Notes: a model not told the origin generated them from the letters alone. Counted from the first letter of the stretch, positions 25,746 to 35,546 are shown. The stretch: DNA of 64,000 bases from JARRNJ01 sp037385045 (GCA_037385045.1 JARRNJ010000009.1:1-64000), one strand, 5' to 3'. Translations and numbers: made by a program.

Positions 25746-26214
25746 GATTCACTCACCCTCCACCGAGCAATTTATTCTTTTTTGGACGCGGTTCAGGCGT
25801 GGCGGCGCAGCGCAGAAGTGGGACAATTGGTCACACGTCGCTCGGTGCGTCTGCGTCAAAATGATGCATGGGCCTGCGCCATTGCGGCCTCCGGGGCGGA
25901 GGAATCTGGCCACGGGGCCCATGTCGTTCAGTATAGTTACTGATCACTACGCCACAAGCAAGCCAGTCGGAGAAAGTCGCCGTGATTGCCCAATCCCGTA
26001 TTGCAGATGCGGTATTCCGCCCGGCCCCGGGCCGCCGGAATTGCCTCCCGGCGTCCGGACAGCTTACGATGTCCGGCAAGCCATCCGTGCCATCCGTGAC
26101 CATGCCGAAGTCATCGATCCACCCCATGCCCCCCATCCGGGCAGCGATCAACCCACCGCGCGCCGCGGAGCGAGTGGCGCCCGGAATCCGGCCGCGGGGC
26201 AGCGGAGGCCGCCC
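25746..26214. other. Divergent intergenic region between the sigma-54 activator and mobA
   Basis: 469 bases with no convincing gene. The part next to the activator is AT-rich (TTTATTCTTTTTT near 25770) and should contain its promoter; the mobA promoter lies on the other side. I searched for a -24/-12 site and found none. Confidence 0.5.
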
Positions 26215-26838
26215 GTGACGGCGGGAAATCCGGGCGCCGTTACCGGCGTGGTCCTGGCTGGCGGCCGGGCCCGGCGCATGGGCGGCCTGGACAAAGGGCT
26301 GGTGCCCCTGAACGGGCGCCCGATGATCGAGTATGCGCTGCATGCCCTGCGGCCCCAGGTGGCGGACATCGTCATCAACGCCAACCGCAACCATTCCCGC
26401 TACGGGGCATACGGCTACCGGCTCATTGCCGATCAGATGGGCGATTACAGCGGACCGCTGGCCGGCATGGCCAGCGCCATGAGCATCGTCACCACGCCCT
26501 ATGTCGTGACCGTACCCTGCGACAGCCCGCTGATCGCCCCGGACCTGGTCGAACGACTGCAACAAGCGCTGCGCGCGCGGGAAGCCGATCTGGCCGTGGC
26601 CCACGACGGGCAGCGCATGCAGCCGGTGTTCGCCTTGCTGCCGGTGCGGTTGCTGGATAATCTGCGGGAGTTTCTCGCCGCCGGGGAACGCAAGATCGAC
26701 CGCTGGTACGCTCAACATACGGTCGCCCTGGCCGACTTCAGCGACGCCGGAGAAATGTTCATCAACGTCAATACGCCCGAAGAGCGCGACGCCGTGGCGG
26801 CCCAGGTCGCACCGCCGGTCGACCAGCCGCCCGGGTAA
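26215..26838 (+). CDS. mobA: Molybdenum cofactor guanylyltransferase MobA
   Basis: A 207-residue nucleotidyltransferase that joins GMP to molybdopterin to give the guanine dinucleotide cofactor used by formate dehydrogenase. The N-terminal signature VVLAGGRARRMGGLDKGL is complete, and PCDSPLIAPDLV carries the metal-binding aspartate. The start is GTG 26215, six bases after GGAGG. It opens the plus-strand cofactor operon and precedes moeA by 25 bases. Confidence 0.92.
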   Translation: MTAGNPGAVTGVVLAGGRARRMGGLDKGLVPLNGRPMIEYALHALRPQVADIVINANRNHSRYGAYGYRLIADQMGDYSGPLAGMASAMSIVTTPYVVTVPCDSPLIAPDLVERLQQALRAREADLAVAHDGQRMQPVFALLPVRLLDNLREFLAAGERKIDRWYAQHTVALADFSDAGEMFINVNTPEERDAVAAQVAPPVDQPPG

Positions 26839-26863
26839 CGGCAGTCCGGAGGTAACCTGATAA

Positions 26864-28132
26864 ATGCACGGCGATCCATTTCCCACACGACCCAACTGCC
26901 AGGACGGCGATCCGGCCATGCTGCCGTTCGAGGCTGCGCGCCAACGGATGCTCGATCCGCTCACGCCGGTGCCAGGGACCGTGACCTGGCCGGTGCGCGA
27001 TACGCTCGGCATGGTGCTCGCCGAAGAGATACGCGCGCCCGTCGATGTCCCCAGTCACACCAACGCGGCGGTCGATGGCTACGCCGTGCGCGGCGACGAC
27101 CTGCGGGAGGGCGAAACCGTTGTCCTGCGCCTGTGCGGGGATGCCTTTGCGGGCCATCCGTTCACCGGCGGTGTGGCCCCCGGCCAGTGCGTGCGGATCA
27201 TGACCGGTGCCCCCATGCCGGCGGGCACCGACACAGCCATCATGCAGGAGCACACCGTCATCGACAGCGACCGGGTGTCCATCGCCCCGGGCCGCCGGCC
27301 CGGCGAGAACGTCCGCAAGGCTGGCGAAGATATCCAGCGCGGCGCCGTGGCCCTGACATCCGGTACGGTGTTGCACCCGGCCCACATCGGCCTGCTGGCG
27401 TCACTGGGCCGGGCGGAGGTGCGCATCCGGCGGCCGTTGCGGGTGGCCTTCTTCTCCACCGGCGACGAGCTGCGCTCGGTGGGCGAACCGCTCGGACCCG
27501 GGGAGATTTACGACAGTAACCGCTACACGCTGCACGGCATGCTGCGGCGCCTGAACGTCGACATCGTGGACCTGGGCGTGGTGTGCGACCAGCCGCAAGC
27601 CCTGCGCGCCGCCTTCGCCCGCGCGGCGGAGTCGGCGGACGTATTGCTCACATCGGGCGGGGTATCCGTTGGCGAAGCCGACTATGTGCGCGGCATTCTC
27701 GAAGAGCTGGGCCAGGTGGAATTCTGGAAAATCGCCATGAAACCGGGGCGCCCGTTCGCCTGCGGGCGCATCGGCGACTGCCGGTTCTTTGGCCTGCCCG
27801 GCAATCCGGTGGCGGTTATGGTGACCTTTTACGAGCTGGTGCAGCCGGCCTTGCGGCGCCTGCAGGGCATCACCGAAACCGACGCCGGCCGCCGCCTGCA
27901 GCTGCCCTGCCGCAGCCGCCTGCGCAAGAAACCCGGGCGCACCGAGTTCCTGCGCGGCATCATCGAGCCGGGCGCCGACGGTGGATTCGAGGTTCGCACC
28001 ACCGGTCCCCAGGGCTCGGGCATTCTGCGTTCGATGAGCGAGGCCAACTGTTTTATCATCCTGCCCCATGACAGCGGCGACCTGGAGCCCGGGGCATTGG
28101 TGGAAGTCCAGCCCTTCGATGGGCTGGTATAG
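26864..28132 (+). CDS. moeA: Molybdopterin molybdenumtransferase MoeA
   Basis: A 422-residue enzyme that inserts molybdate into adenylated molybdopterin. Family landmarks: SHTNAAVDGYAVRGDD, RIMTGAPMPAGTDTAIMQE, STGDELRSVG with YDSNRYTL, TSGGVSVGEADYV and GLPGNPVAVMVTFYELV. Length and all four domains are normal. GGAGGT precedes ATG 26864. It lies between mobA and moaB. Confidence 0.94.
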   Translation: MHGDPFPTRPNCQDGDPAMLPFEAARQRMLDPLTPVPGTVTWPVRDTLGMVLAEEIRAPVDVPSHTNAAVDGYAVRGDDLREGETVVLRLCGDAFAGHPFTGGVAPGQCVRIMTGAPMPAGTDTAIMQEHTVIDSDRVSIAPGRRPGENVRKAGEDIQRGAVALTSGTVLHPAHIGLLASLGRAEVRIRRPLRVAFFSTGDELRSVGEPLGPGEIYDSNRYTLHGMLRRLNVDIVDLGVVCDQPQALRAAFARAAESADVLLTSGGVSVGEADYVRGILEELGQVEFWKIAMKPGRPFACGRIGDCRFFGLPGNPVAVMVTFYELVQPALRRLQGITETDAGRRLQLPCRSRLRKKPGRTEFLRGIIEPGADGGFEVRTTGPQGSGILRSMSEANCFIILPHDSGDLEPGALVEVQPFDGLV

Positions 28133-28174
28133 CCGGGTGGCGGCGGCGCACAGGCGGCAACCGGCGGGGAGACA

Positions 28175-28717
28175 ATGATGGCGCATGCCGAAGGGAGCGG
28201 GAAGGAGCGGCCGTTCATTCCGTTGAACATTGCGGTGTTGACGATTTCCGATACGCGCACCGAACAGACCGACGCCTCCGGCAAGGCGCTGGTGACGCGG
28301 CTCGTGGATGCCGGACACCATCTGCATGAAAAGCGCATCGTGCCCGATGATGTGTATCGCATCCGCGCGGTCATCGCCCACTGGATCGCGGAGCCGGAGG
28401 TGCAGGTGGTGCTGACCACCGGCGGCACCGGGGTCACCGGCCGGGACGGCACGCCGGAAGCGGTGAAGGTATTGTTCGACAAGGAGATCGAAGGCTTCGG
28501 CGAGGTGTTTCGATTTCTCTCCTATGAGGAAATCAACACCTCCACCCTGCAATCGCGGGCCGTGGCCGGCGTCGCCAACGGTACCTATGTCTTTTGCGTG
28601 CCGGGGTCGTCGGGCGCGTGCAAGACCGCCTGGGACAGGTTGATCTGCCACCAACTCGACTACCGGACGCGGCCCTGCAATCTCGTCGAGTTGATGCCGC
28701 GTCTGAAGGAGAGGTGA
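28175..28717 (+). CDS. moaB: Molybdenum cofactor biosynthesis protein MoaB
   Basis: A 180-residue MoaB/Mog-fold protein that adenylates molybdopterin before metal insertion. The signature TTGGTGVTGRDGTPEAV and the SDTRTEQTDASGK segment are present, and the length is that of MoaB. It follows moeA by 42 bases. An ATG directly after the first (28178) is an equivalent start. Confidence 0.92.
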   Translation: MMAHAEGSGKERPFIPLNIAVLTISDTRTEQTDASGKALVTRLVDAGHHLHEKRIVPDDVYRIRAVIAHWIAEPEVQVVLTTGGTGVTGRDGTPEAVKVLFDKEIEGFGEVFRFLSYEEINTSTLQSRAVAGVANGTYVFCVPGSSGACKTAWDRLICHQLDYRTRPCNLVELMPRLKER

Positions 28718-28944
28718 GCCCTGGCCGGGCCAGGCCGTGGTTGACGCTAGGACAAATTTACGCACATCATGAACAGGGAATAGCCAAATCTACGCAAGCG
28801 CCGTCCGATCGGCGCCTGCCGACGCGGCAAATCCAGCCCGAAACGCGGACAACTCGGGCGGGAATAGATCTTGCTTGATACTAAAACGGCCAAAAGGGAC
28901 GCCGCACGGGCCGCGGGCACTGGCAGTGCTGACTGGAGCAACGC

Positions 28945-29952
28945 ATGACCGAAACCGACGTATCCTCTCCGCTGGTCGACCGCTTCGGACGGCAGATCAC
29001 CTATTTGCGCATTTCGGTTACCGACCGCTGCAATTTCCGTTGCGTCTACTGCATGAGCGAGGACATGACGTTTCTGCCCCGCAGCCAGTTGTTGACCCTG
29101 GAGGAAATCGCCGCCATCGCCCGCGTCTTCACCGAAAGCGGCGTCACCAAGATCCGCATCACCGGTGGCGAACCCATGGTGCGGCGCAACGTCATCTGGC
29201 TGTTCCGGGAATTGGGCGCCTTGCCGCAACTGCGGGAACTGACCCTGACCACCAACGGCGACCAGCTGCCGCGATGGGCCAACTCCCTGCGCCTGGCCGG
29301 CGTCAAGCGGATCAACATCAGTCTCGACAGCCTGCGCCCCGACCGGTTTCGCACTATCACCCGCACCGGCGACCTGAAACGGGTGCTGGAGGGAATTTAC
29401 GCCGCCCGCGCCGCCGGCTTCGACCGCATCAAGCTCAACAGCGTGGTGCTCAAGAACCGCAATCACGACGAGGTGACCGGCCTGGTGCAGTTCGCCGTCG
29501 ACAACGGCCTCGATATCAGCTTCATCGAGGAAATGCCCCTGGGCGCCATCACCGACCACGACCGGGCGGAAGCCTATTATTCCAGCGACGAAATCCTGCG
29601 CGACCTCCGCGAGCGCTTCGAGCTTGCCGCCACCACCGAGTCGACCGGCGGCCCGTCGCGCTATTACCGTATCGCCGACAGCGACAGCCGCGTCGGTTTC
29701 ATCTCGCCCCACAGCCATAATTTCTGTGAAAGCTGTAACCGGGTGCGGCTGACCACCGAGGGTCGTCTGTTGCTGTGCCTGGGCCAGGAACACTCGGTGG
29801 ACCTGCGCCGTGTAGTGCGCGCCCACCCCGGCGACCCGGAGGCGCTCCGGCAGGCCATTCACGCCGCCATGGACATCAAGCCCAGGGGCCACGACTTCAA
29901 TCTGGAGGGCCAGCCGGTGATCCTGCGGCACATGAACGCCACCGGAGGCTGA
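28945..29952 (+). CDS. moaA: GTP 3',8-cyclase MoaA
   Basis: A 335-residue radical SAM enzyme that starts molybdopterin synthesis from GTP. The N-terminal cluster motif is C29-x3-C33-x2-C36 (CNFRCVYCM), the C-terminal second cluster lies in NFCESCNRVRLTTEGRLLLCL, and the protein ends in the required GG. The start is ATG 28945 behind CTGGAG. A 227-base gap before it has no recognisable cofactor riboswitch; a weak -24/-12-like sequence occurs at 28861-28874. MoaC, MoaD and MoaE are not in the window. Confidence 0.95.
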   Translation: MTETDVSSPLVDRFGRQITYLRISVTDRCNFRCVYCMSEDMTFLPRSQLLTLEEIAAIARVFTESGVTKIRITGGEPMVRRNVIWLFRELGALPQLRELTLTTNGDQLPRWANSLRLAGVKRINISLDSLRPDRFRTITRTGDLKRVLEGIYAARAAGFDRIKLNSVVLKNRNHDEVTGLVQFAVDNGLDISFIEEMPLGAITDHDRAEAYYSSDEILRDLRERFELAATTESTGGPSRYYRIADSDSRVGFISPHSHNFCESCNRVRLTTEGRLLLCLGQEHSVDLRRVVRAHPGDPEALRQAIHAAMDIKPRGHDFNLEGQPVILRHMNATGG

Positions 29953-29954
29953 CC

Positions 29955-30833
29955 ATGTCGCAACCGCAGCCCCAGTCGGGCTACCGACCGCAAATGACCG
30001 ACGCCGGGCTCGCGCCCTGCCACGCGGCCGCCGTGGTCGATGAATACGGCAACCCGGGCGAGGCCAGCATCGCCGGCGAGCGGCCCCTGACCCTGTATCT
30101 GAACAAGCGGGAAGTGGTCACCCTCATGACCCTGGGCGGGCATCCCGAACTGCTGGCCATCGGCTACCTGCGCAATCAGGGCTTCGTCCAGGACCTGCAT
30201 GACATTGTGGCGGTACAGGTCGACTGGGAAACCGAGTCGGCGGCCGTCGTCACCCGCGGCGACATCGACGGCCTGGAGGAGAAGCTGTCCCGGCGCACGG
30301 TCACCACCGGCTGCGGCCAGGGCACGGTGTTCGGAAAACTGATGGACGACCTCGACCGCCTGCACCTGCAGCAGCCGCGCCTCGCCCAATCGACCATTTA
30401 TGGGCTGCTCAACGCACTGGCCGAGTACAACCAGGTCTACCGCCAGGCGGGTGCCGTTCACGGATGCGCCCTGTGCCGGGGCACCGAGATTTCCATCTTC
30501 GTGGAGGACGTGGGCCGCCACAATGCGGTCGACGCCATTGCCGGCCACATGTGGCTGGAGGATATCCCGGGCGCGGACAAGATTTTCTACACCACCGGCC
30601 GCCTGACCTCGGAAATGGTCATCAAGGTGGCGCAAATGAACATCCCCATTCTGCTGTCGCGCTCCGGGGTCACGCAAATGGGACTCGACCTGGCGCGGCA
30701 AGTGGGGGTCACCATGATCGCCCGCGCCAAGGGCCAGCACTTCCTGGTGTTCAATGGCGCCGGGAACATCGACTTCGACGCCGCCCCCGATCCCCGCCGC
30801 CAGGGTGCAACCGGAAGGCGGCGGGCTACATGA
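29955..30833 (+). CDS. fdhD: Formate dehydrogenase accessory sulfurtransferase FdhD
   Basis: A 292-residue protein that transfers sulfur to the bis-pterin cofactor, making formate dehydrogenase active. The catalytic cysteine is C120 in VTTGCGQGT; the second cysteine of the E. coli CxxC is absent, which other members also show. Other landmarks are GAVHGCALCRG, EDVGRHNAVDAIAGHMW and YTTGRLTSEMVIKVAQMNIPILLSRSG. It begins two bases after moaA and overlaps the next gene by four, so maturation and regulation genes are one operon. Confidence 0.93.
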   Translation: MSQPQPQSGYRPQMTDAGLAPCHAAAVVDEYGNPGEASIAGERPLTLYLNKREVVTLMTLGGHPELLAIGYLRNQGFVQDLHDIVAVQVDWETESAAVVTRGDIDGLEEKLSRRTVTTGCGQGTVFGKLMDDLDRLHLQQPRLAQSTIYGLLNALAEYNQVYRQAGAVHGCALCRGTEISIFVEDVGRHNAVDAIAGHMWLEDIPGADKIFYTTGRLTSEMVIKVAQMNIPILLSRSGVTQMGLDLARQVGVTMIARAKGQHFLVFNGAGNIDFDAAPDPRRQGATGRRRAT

Positions 30834-31777
30834 GCGCACGTCCCCGCACGTTGCACGATACAGCCGGCCGCGCAACCGCCGCCGGCCCGCCCGAGTTCAT
30901 GAGCGTAAAGCAGGTGGCCGAATACCTGCACCTCAATGAAAAGAAGATTTACGCCCTGGTCCGGGAACACAAGATCCCCGCGACCAAGATCACCGGCAAG
31001 TGGGTTTTCCCGCGCGACCTGGTGGACCGGTGGCTGCTGGAATCGAGCCACGGCGGCCTGCTGACCGACCGCCTGGTCATCGCCGGCAGCGACGATCCGC
31101 TGCTCTACCACCTGGTACTGGCGCTGGCCAACTCGGTGCAGTCCAAGGCGCTGGTGAGCTATTCGCCCACCGGCACGCGCCTGGGCCTGGACCTGTTGTC
31201 GGCATCGCGGGCCGACGTCGGTTGCGTGCACTGGGGTCCGGAACAGGAAAGCCGCCTGCGCCACCCGGCGCTGTTGCAGCAGTATCCGAGTCACCGGCAC
31301 TGGGTGCTGGTGCGCGCCTTTCTGCGCGAACAGGGATTGATGGTGCGGCCCGACGCGCTGAAGCCCGACACTGACATCGCCACGTTGCTCAAAGCGCCGT
31401 TGCGCTGGGTCCTGCGCCAGGACGGCGCCGGCACGCGGCGCTTTCTGCAGGAGACCCTGGCCGAACACGGCATGCGCGAAGCGGATCTGAACGTGGTCAG
31501 CACCGGTTTCTCCGAACGTGAGTCGTCCTCCCAGATTGCCATGGGAGGCGCCGATATCGGACCGGGAATACGCGCCAGCGCCAGCGAATTCGGACTGGCG
31601 TTCTTCAGTGTCGGGTGGGAGGCGTTTGACTTCACGCTTGGCCGCGGCGTCTATTTCCGCACCCTGTTTCAAAACCTGCTCGAAACCCTGCGCTCAACCG
31701 AGGCCGTCGCCTACAGCGAACGCCTCGGCGGTTATGACCTGAGCGGCGCCGGCGAGATCATCTGGGGCCTGGATTGA
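30830..31777 (+). CDS. Regulator with excisionase-type HTH and periplasmic-binding-protein-like domain
   Basis: A 315-residue protein. Residues about 24-72 form a MerR/excisionase-type helix-turn-helix (MSVKQVAEYLHLNEKKIYALVREHKIPATKITGKWVFPRDLVDRWL). The rest (about 80-310) resembles the substrate-binding fold used by molybdate-binding proteins, with RLVIAGSDDPLLYHLV, DGAGTRRFLQETL and GGADIGPGI. It likely senses molybdate, tungstate or a similar small ligand in the cytoplasm and adjusts the cluster (inference). It overlaps fdhD by four bases (ATGA) and is followed six bases later by the DUF6505-like gene. Confidence 0.82.
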   Translation: MSARPRTLHDTAGRATAAGPPEFMSVKQVAEYLHLNEKKIYALVREHKIPATKITGKWVFPRDLVDRWLLESSHGGLLTDRLVIAGSDDPLLYHLVLALANSVQSKALVSYSPTGTRLGLDLLSASRADVGCVHWGPEQESRLRHPALLQQYPSHRHWVLVRAFLREQGLMVRPDALKPDTDIATLLKAPLRWVLRQDGAGTRRFLQETLAEHGMREADLNVVSTGFSERESSSQIAMGGADIGPGIRASASEFGLAFFSVGWEAFDFTLGRGVYFRTLFQNLLETLRSTEAVAYSERLGGYDLSGAGEIIWGLD

Positions 31778-31783
31778 ACGGCC

Positions 31784-32260
31784 ATGCAGTTCCTGCGCGC
31801 CATCCGGCTGGATCCCTCCGACGAGGAAATATTTCCCAGCGCCGCCCGCCCCGGGGAATGGGCCGTTCCGGGCAGTTTCGCGTTGTGGGACGTGGACCCG
31901 GATAAGATGCGCGGCAAGCAGCGCCAGGCGTTTCGCTGCGGTTTCGTCGGCACCGAGACTTTCGGCTGGACCACGCTGGTGATCACCGCCGAAATCAGCG
32001 AGTCCGAACTGGATGCCGTTACCGAACGGCTGACGGCACATCTGCTGCAGCACTACGGCGCCCCGAGCCAGGCCGCGGCCCGGGAAACCGCGGAGGAAGA
32101 AGTGCGGTTCACCGTGGACCTGTGCCAGTACCCGCCGGGCACCTGCATTGCCGTTGAACGCGAACACGGTCCGGAGCAGATCGAGGAGTCGTTCCGCAAG
32201 GTGGCCCCGCCCGATGCGTCCGACCATGACACCGTCCGGCTCTGGGGCGTGGAATCCTGA
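31784..32260 (+). CDS. DUF6505-like protein of the formate dehydrogenase cluster
   Basis: A 158-residue cytoplasmic protein beginning MQFLRAIRLDPSDEEIFPSAARPGEWAVPGSFA, which I recall as the DUF6505 family, a companion of formate dehydrogenase genes. It is rich in acidic residues and has no catalytic motif I can point to. It is the last gene of the plus-strand cofactor/maturation operon. The function is unknown; the company it keeps suggests a maturation role. Confidence 0.7.
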   Translation: MQFLRAIRLDPSDEEIFPSAARPGEWAVPGSFALWDVDPDKMRGKQRQAFRCGFVGTETFGWTTLVITAEISESELDAVTERLTAHLLQHYGAPSQAAARETAEEEVRFTVDLCQYPPGTCIAVEREHGPEQIEESFRKVAPPDASDHDTVRLWGVES

Positions 32261-32813
32261 CCCCAAGCACGGCAGCAGCAGATTACCGCCCGCCGACTCG
32301 GCGCCCGAACGGCGCCTCCCCCACCACCCTGCACCCGCGTCACGCCGCCCGGAACCCGGGCCCCGATCAGCCTCGCAAGCGGCGCCAACCTCGCAAACAA
32401 CGGGCATATGGTCAGGAGCACGCGGCTGCCGCGTGGGCGCCATCTGTCCGTGGCCGCCGGGTCGGCCGCGCACCGGAGCACTGATCGCGAGTCCGACGAT
32501 CACGATGCTGTGTGAAATCGATTTTTCCCCTGACTACTATTCCTTTCTGTGACCCCCAGACAATGGCAACCGCAATCCGAATCAGGGAATGCGGGGGCTC
32601 GGTCAACTCGCCGCCGGTGCGACGGAGTGGGTGACAGCACCCGGACCTGGGCGTATTGACACGGTCGCGTTTGGCGCAGCGCCGCTAAGTCCTTGTTCAT
32701 GCGAACGCGCCCGGATGGCACGGAGTTTGTTTACTGCATTGCAGAGGTGTGGGCGGCACGCGCCGCGTGCCCCGCACGGTTGAGTAGTTCCGGTTCCACG
32801 GAGGTTAGAAACC
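32261..32813. other. Intergenic region before cydABX
   Basis: 553 bases without a convincing gene; short frames here lack ribosome sites and family-like sequence. It should contain the cyd promoter: a TTGACA lies at 32656-32661, but no good -10 follows at standard spacing. No FNR-type TTGAT-N4-ATCAA site was found. Confidence 0.5.
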
Positions 32814-34391
32814 ATGCATGATTTGCACGCTGTGGTGGATCTGTCCCGCTGGCAATTCGCCGCAACCGCCCTCTACCACTTTCTGTTCGTGCCGCTGACC
32901 CTCGGGCTGAGCTTCATCCTGGCGGCAATGGAAACGGTATATGTCACCACGGGCCGGCAAATCTACAAGGACATGGCGCGCTTCTGGGGCAAGCTGTTCG
33001 CCATCAACTTCGCCCTGGGCGTGGCGACCGGGCTCACCATGGAATTCGAGTTCGGTACCAACTGGTCCGGTTATTCCCACTTCGTCGGCGACGTGTTCGG
33101 CGCGCCGCTGGCCATCGAAGGGTTGATGGCCTTTTTCCTCGAGTCGACGTTCGTCGGCCTGATGCTGTTCGGCTGGGACCGCATGAGCCGCGGCAAACAC
33201 CTGCTCGTCACCTTCATGGTCGCCCTGGGCTCGAACCTGTCGGCGGTATGGATCCTGGTCGCCAACGGCTTCATGCAGGCGCCCCACGGCGCCGCCTTCA
33301 ATCCCGTGACCATGCGCATGGAACTCACCAGCTTTACGGCTTTGATCTTCAATCACGACGCCCAGGCCAAGTTCGTCCACACCAGCATCGCCGGCTACGT
33401 GACCGCCGCCATCTTCGTCGCCGGGGTCAGCGGCTGGTACATGCTGCGCGGGCGCCACATGGAGCTGGCCAAACGCTCCTTTCGCATGGCGGTGCTGTTC
33501 GGTGTGTTCGCCAGCGTCGGCGTGATCAGCCTCGGCGACGCGCTGGGCTTCATCGACGGCAGCGCCCAGCCGGCCAAACTCGTGGCGATGGAAGGACTGT
33601 GGAAAACCGAACAGCCTCCGGCGGGCTTCAATCTGATCGCCATTCCATCGCAGAAGGAGCAGCGCAATCTGTTCCAGCTGCAGGTACCGAAAGTGCTGAC
33701 GCCGCTGGTAACCCACACCATGGACACCGTGATACCGGGCGCCGATGCGGTGGAACAGCAGGCCAAGGCGCGCATGGCCAACGGCATTCCGGCGGCGCTG
33801 GCGCTGCAGACCCTCAGCAAACACCCGCACGACCAGGTGGCCCTGGCCCAGTTCAGGGCCCACGAGAAAGATCTCGGCTATGCGCTGCTGTTGCAGCGCT
33901 ATGCGCCGGACCTCAACAAGGCGACGCCGGCCGATTACGAGCGCGCGGCCCGGGACGTGATTCCCAACGTACCGATCCTTTTCTGGTCGTTCCGCATCAT
34001 GGTCCTGGCCGGCTTCGCGATGCTGATCTATCTCGGCGTCGCAGCCTTCTGTTCGTTGCGAAATACAGTGCAGGACCGCCGCGGGCTGCTGAAGATCGCA
34101 CCCTGGTTCATCCCCGTACCCTACATCGCCTGCGAGGTGGGCTGGCTGGTGGCGGAAATGGGCCGCCAGCCGTGGACCGTGTACGGTGTGCTGCCCACCT
34201 GGATGTCGGCGTCCACCCACAGTCTGGCCTATATGGTGTTCTCCCTGGCCGGATTCGTCCTGATCTACACCGCCTTCATCATCGTGGAGATCTACCTGAT
34301 GCTGAAGTTCATCCGCAAAGGCCCGGATGAGCCGACCGGGACGGCCGATGATTATGCCGGCGGGCCGGCGCTGGCCGGGGCGGCACACTGA
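32814..34391 (+). CDS. cydA: Cytochrome bd quinol oxidase subunit I
   Basis: A 525-residue membrane subunit carrying the three hemes of the bd oxidase, which reduces oxygen with quinol and keeps respiration running at low oxygen. The N-terminal heme ligand is H22 in TALYHFLFVPLTLGLSF; the GWDRMSRGKHLL and VGWLVAEMGRQPWTVYGVLPT segments are characteristic. The length is close to E. coli CydA. GGAGG precedes ATG 32814. cydB and a CydX-like gene follow. Confidence 0.96.
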   Translation: MHDLHAVVDLSRWQFAATALYHFLFVPLTLGLSFILAAMETVYVTTGRQIYKDMARFWGKLFAINFALGVATGLTMEFEFGTNWSGYSHFVGDVFGAPLAIEGLMAFFLESTFVGLMLFGWDRMSRGKHLLVTFMVALGSNLSAVWILVANGFMQAPHGAAFNPVTMRMELTSFTALIFNHDAQAKFVHTSIAGYVTAAIFVAGVSGWYMLRGRHMELAKRSFRMAVLFGVFASVGVISLGDALGFIDGSAQPAKLVAMEGLWKTEQPPAGFNLIAIPSQKEQRNLFQLQVPKVLTPLVTHTMDTVIPGADAVEQQAKARMANGIPAALALQTLSKHPHDQVALAQFRAHEKDLGYALLLQRYAPDLNKATPADYERAARDVIPNVPILFWSFRIMVLAGFAMLIYLGVAAFCSLRNTVQDRRGLLKIAPWFIPVPYIACEVGWLVAEMGRQPWTVYGVLPTWMSASTHSLAYMVFSLAGFVLIYTAFIIVEIYLMLKFIRKGPDEPTGTADDYAGGPALAGAAH

Positions 34392-34412
34392 GTAACGCGA
34401 GAGGATACGACC

Positions 34413-35546
34413 GTGGAGTTGTATGCAATCTTGAAAATCGTCTGGTGGCTGCTCCTGGGCGTGCTGCTGGTGGGGCTAGCCGTAATGGTCGGCATGGACA
34501 TGGGCGTCGGCGCCGCGCTGCGCTACTTCGGACGCAGCGACGGCGAACGCCGCGCGGTGCTGAACATGATCGGACCGCACTGGGACGGCAACCAGGTATG
34601 GTTCATCCTCGGCGGCGGCGCCGTGTTCGCCGCCTGGCCGACCATTTACGCCACCGCGTTCTCGGGGCTTTATGTTGTGATGCTGTTGCTGCTCTGGAGC
34701 ATGATCGTGCGCCCGCTGGGGTTCGAGTACCGCAGCAAACTGCCCTCACAAACCTGGCGCAATGTCTGGGACTGGGGCCTGTTCATCAGCGGTGCGCTGC
34801 CCATGGTGATCTTCGGGGCCGCCATGGGCAACATGCTCAAAGGCGTTCCGTTCCACTTCAGCTGGGACATGACCTCGTGGTACACGGGCAGCTTCATCTA
34901 CTTGTTCAACCCGTTCGCCATTCTCTGCGGCCTGATGTCACTGGCGCTGGCGCTGTACCAGGGATCGGCCATGGTCATGAACCGCGGTGAGGGCGCGGTG
35001 TGGGAACGCGCGCGCCGGCTCGGGACCTGGTCCGGCCTCGCGGCGCTGGCGCTGTTCACCATCGGCGGATTCTGGGTGGCCAAGCTGTCCGGCTACGTGG
35101 TCACCGCCGGCGACGCTCCCGGCGGACCGGCAATCCCGCTGCACAAGACAGTGGAAATGGTCCCCGGCGCGTGGCTGCACAATTTCAGCGCCCACCCGGT
35201 GCTGTGGCTGGTGCCGGCGCTGACCTACGTCGCGGTACTGATCGGGGTCTTGGCGCTGCGCCGCGGCTGGTCGCACTTCGGCTGGTGGCTGGGCGCGCTG
35301 GGCTGGATCGGCACCATCGGCACCGTGGGCGCGGCCATGTTCCCGTTCCTGATGCCGTCGAGCAGTAACCCCTCCCAGAGCCTCACGGTCTGGGACGCTT
35401 CCTCCAGCCAGACGACACTGCTGTGGATGCTCGCCTGGACCATTATCTTCGTACCCATCGTGGTCACCTACACCAGCTGGGCCTTCTGGGTCATGCGCGG
35501 CAAGGTGACCGCGGAGCATGTGGAAGACGACGATCACGCCTATTAA
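34413..35546 (+). CDS. cydB: Cytochrome bd quinol oxidase subunit II
   Basis: A 377-residue polytopic partner of CydA with eight to nine helices. Family segments: GVLLVGLAVMVGMDMGVGAALR, GPHWDGNQVWFILGGGAVFAAWP and SSSNPSQSLTVWDASSSQTTL. The length matches E. coli CydB (379). It starts 21 bases after cydA and is followed by the CydX-like gene. Confidence 0.96.
   Translation: MELYAILKIVWWLLLGVLLVGLAVMVGMDMGVGAALRYFGRSDGERRAVLNMIGPHWDGNQVWFILGGGAVFAAWPTIYATAFSGLYVVMLLLLWSMIVRPLGFEYRSKLPSQTWRNVWDWGLFISGALPMVIFGAAMGNMLKGVPFHFSWDMTSWYTGSFIYLFNPFAILCGLMSLALALYQGSAMVMNRGEGAVWERARRLGTWSGLAALALFTIGGFWVAKLSGYVVTAGDAPGGPAIPLHKTVEMVPGAWLHNFSAHPVLWLVPALTYVAVLIGVLALRRGWSHFGWWLGALGWIGTIGTVGAAMFPFLMPSSSNPSQSLTVWDASSSQTTLLWMLAWTIIFVPIVVTYTSWAFWVMRGKVTAEHVEDDDHAY

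Noticed and set aside
28861..28874. Sigma-54 promoter before moaA
   Set aside because: TTGC is correctly spaced, but the -24 element reads GGAAT; too weak to call.
28718..28944. Molybdenum cofactor riboswitch before moaA
   Set aside because: No stretch fits the conserved cores of the known Moco aptamer.
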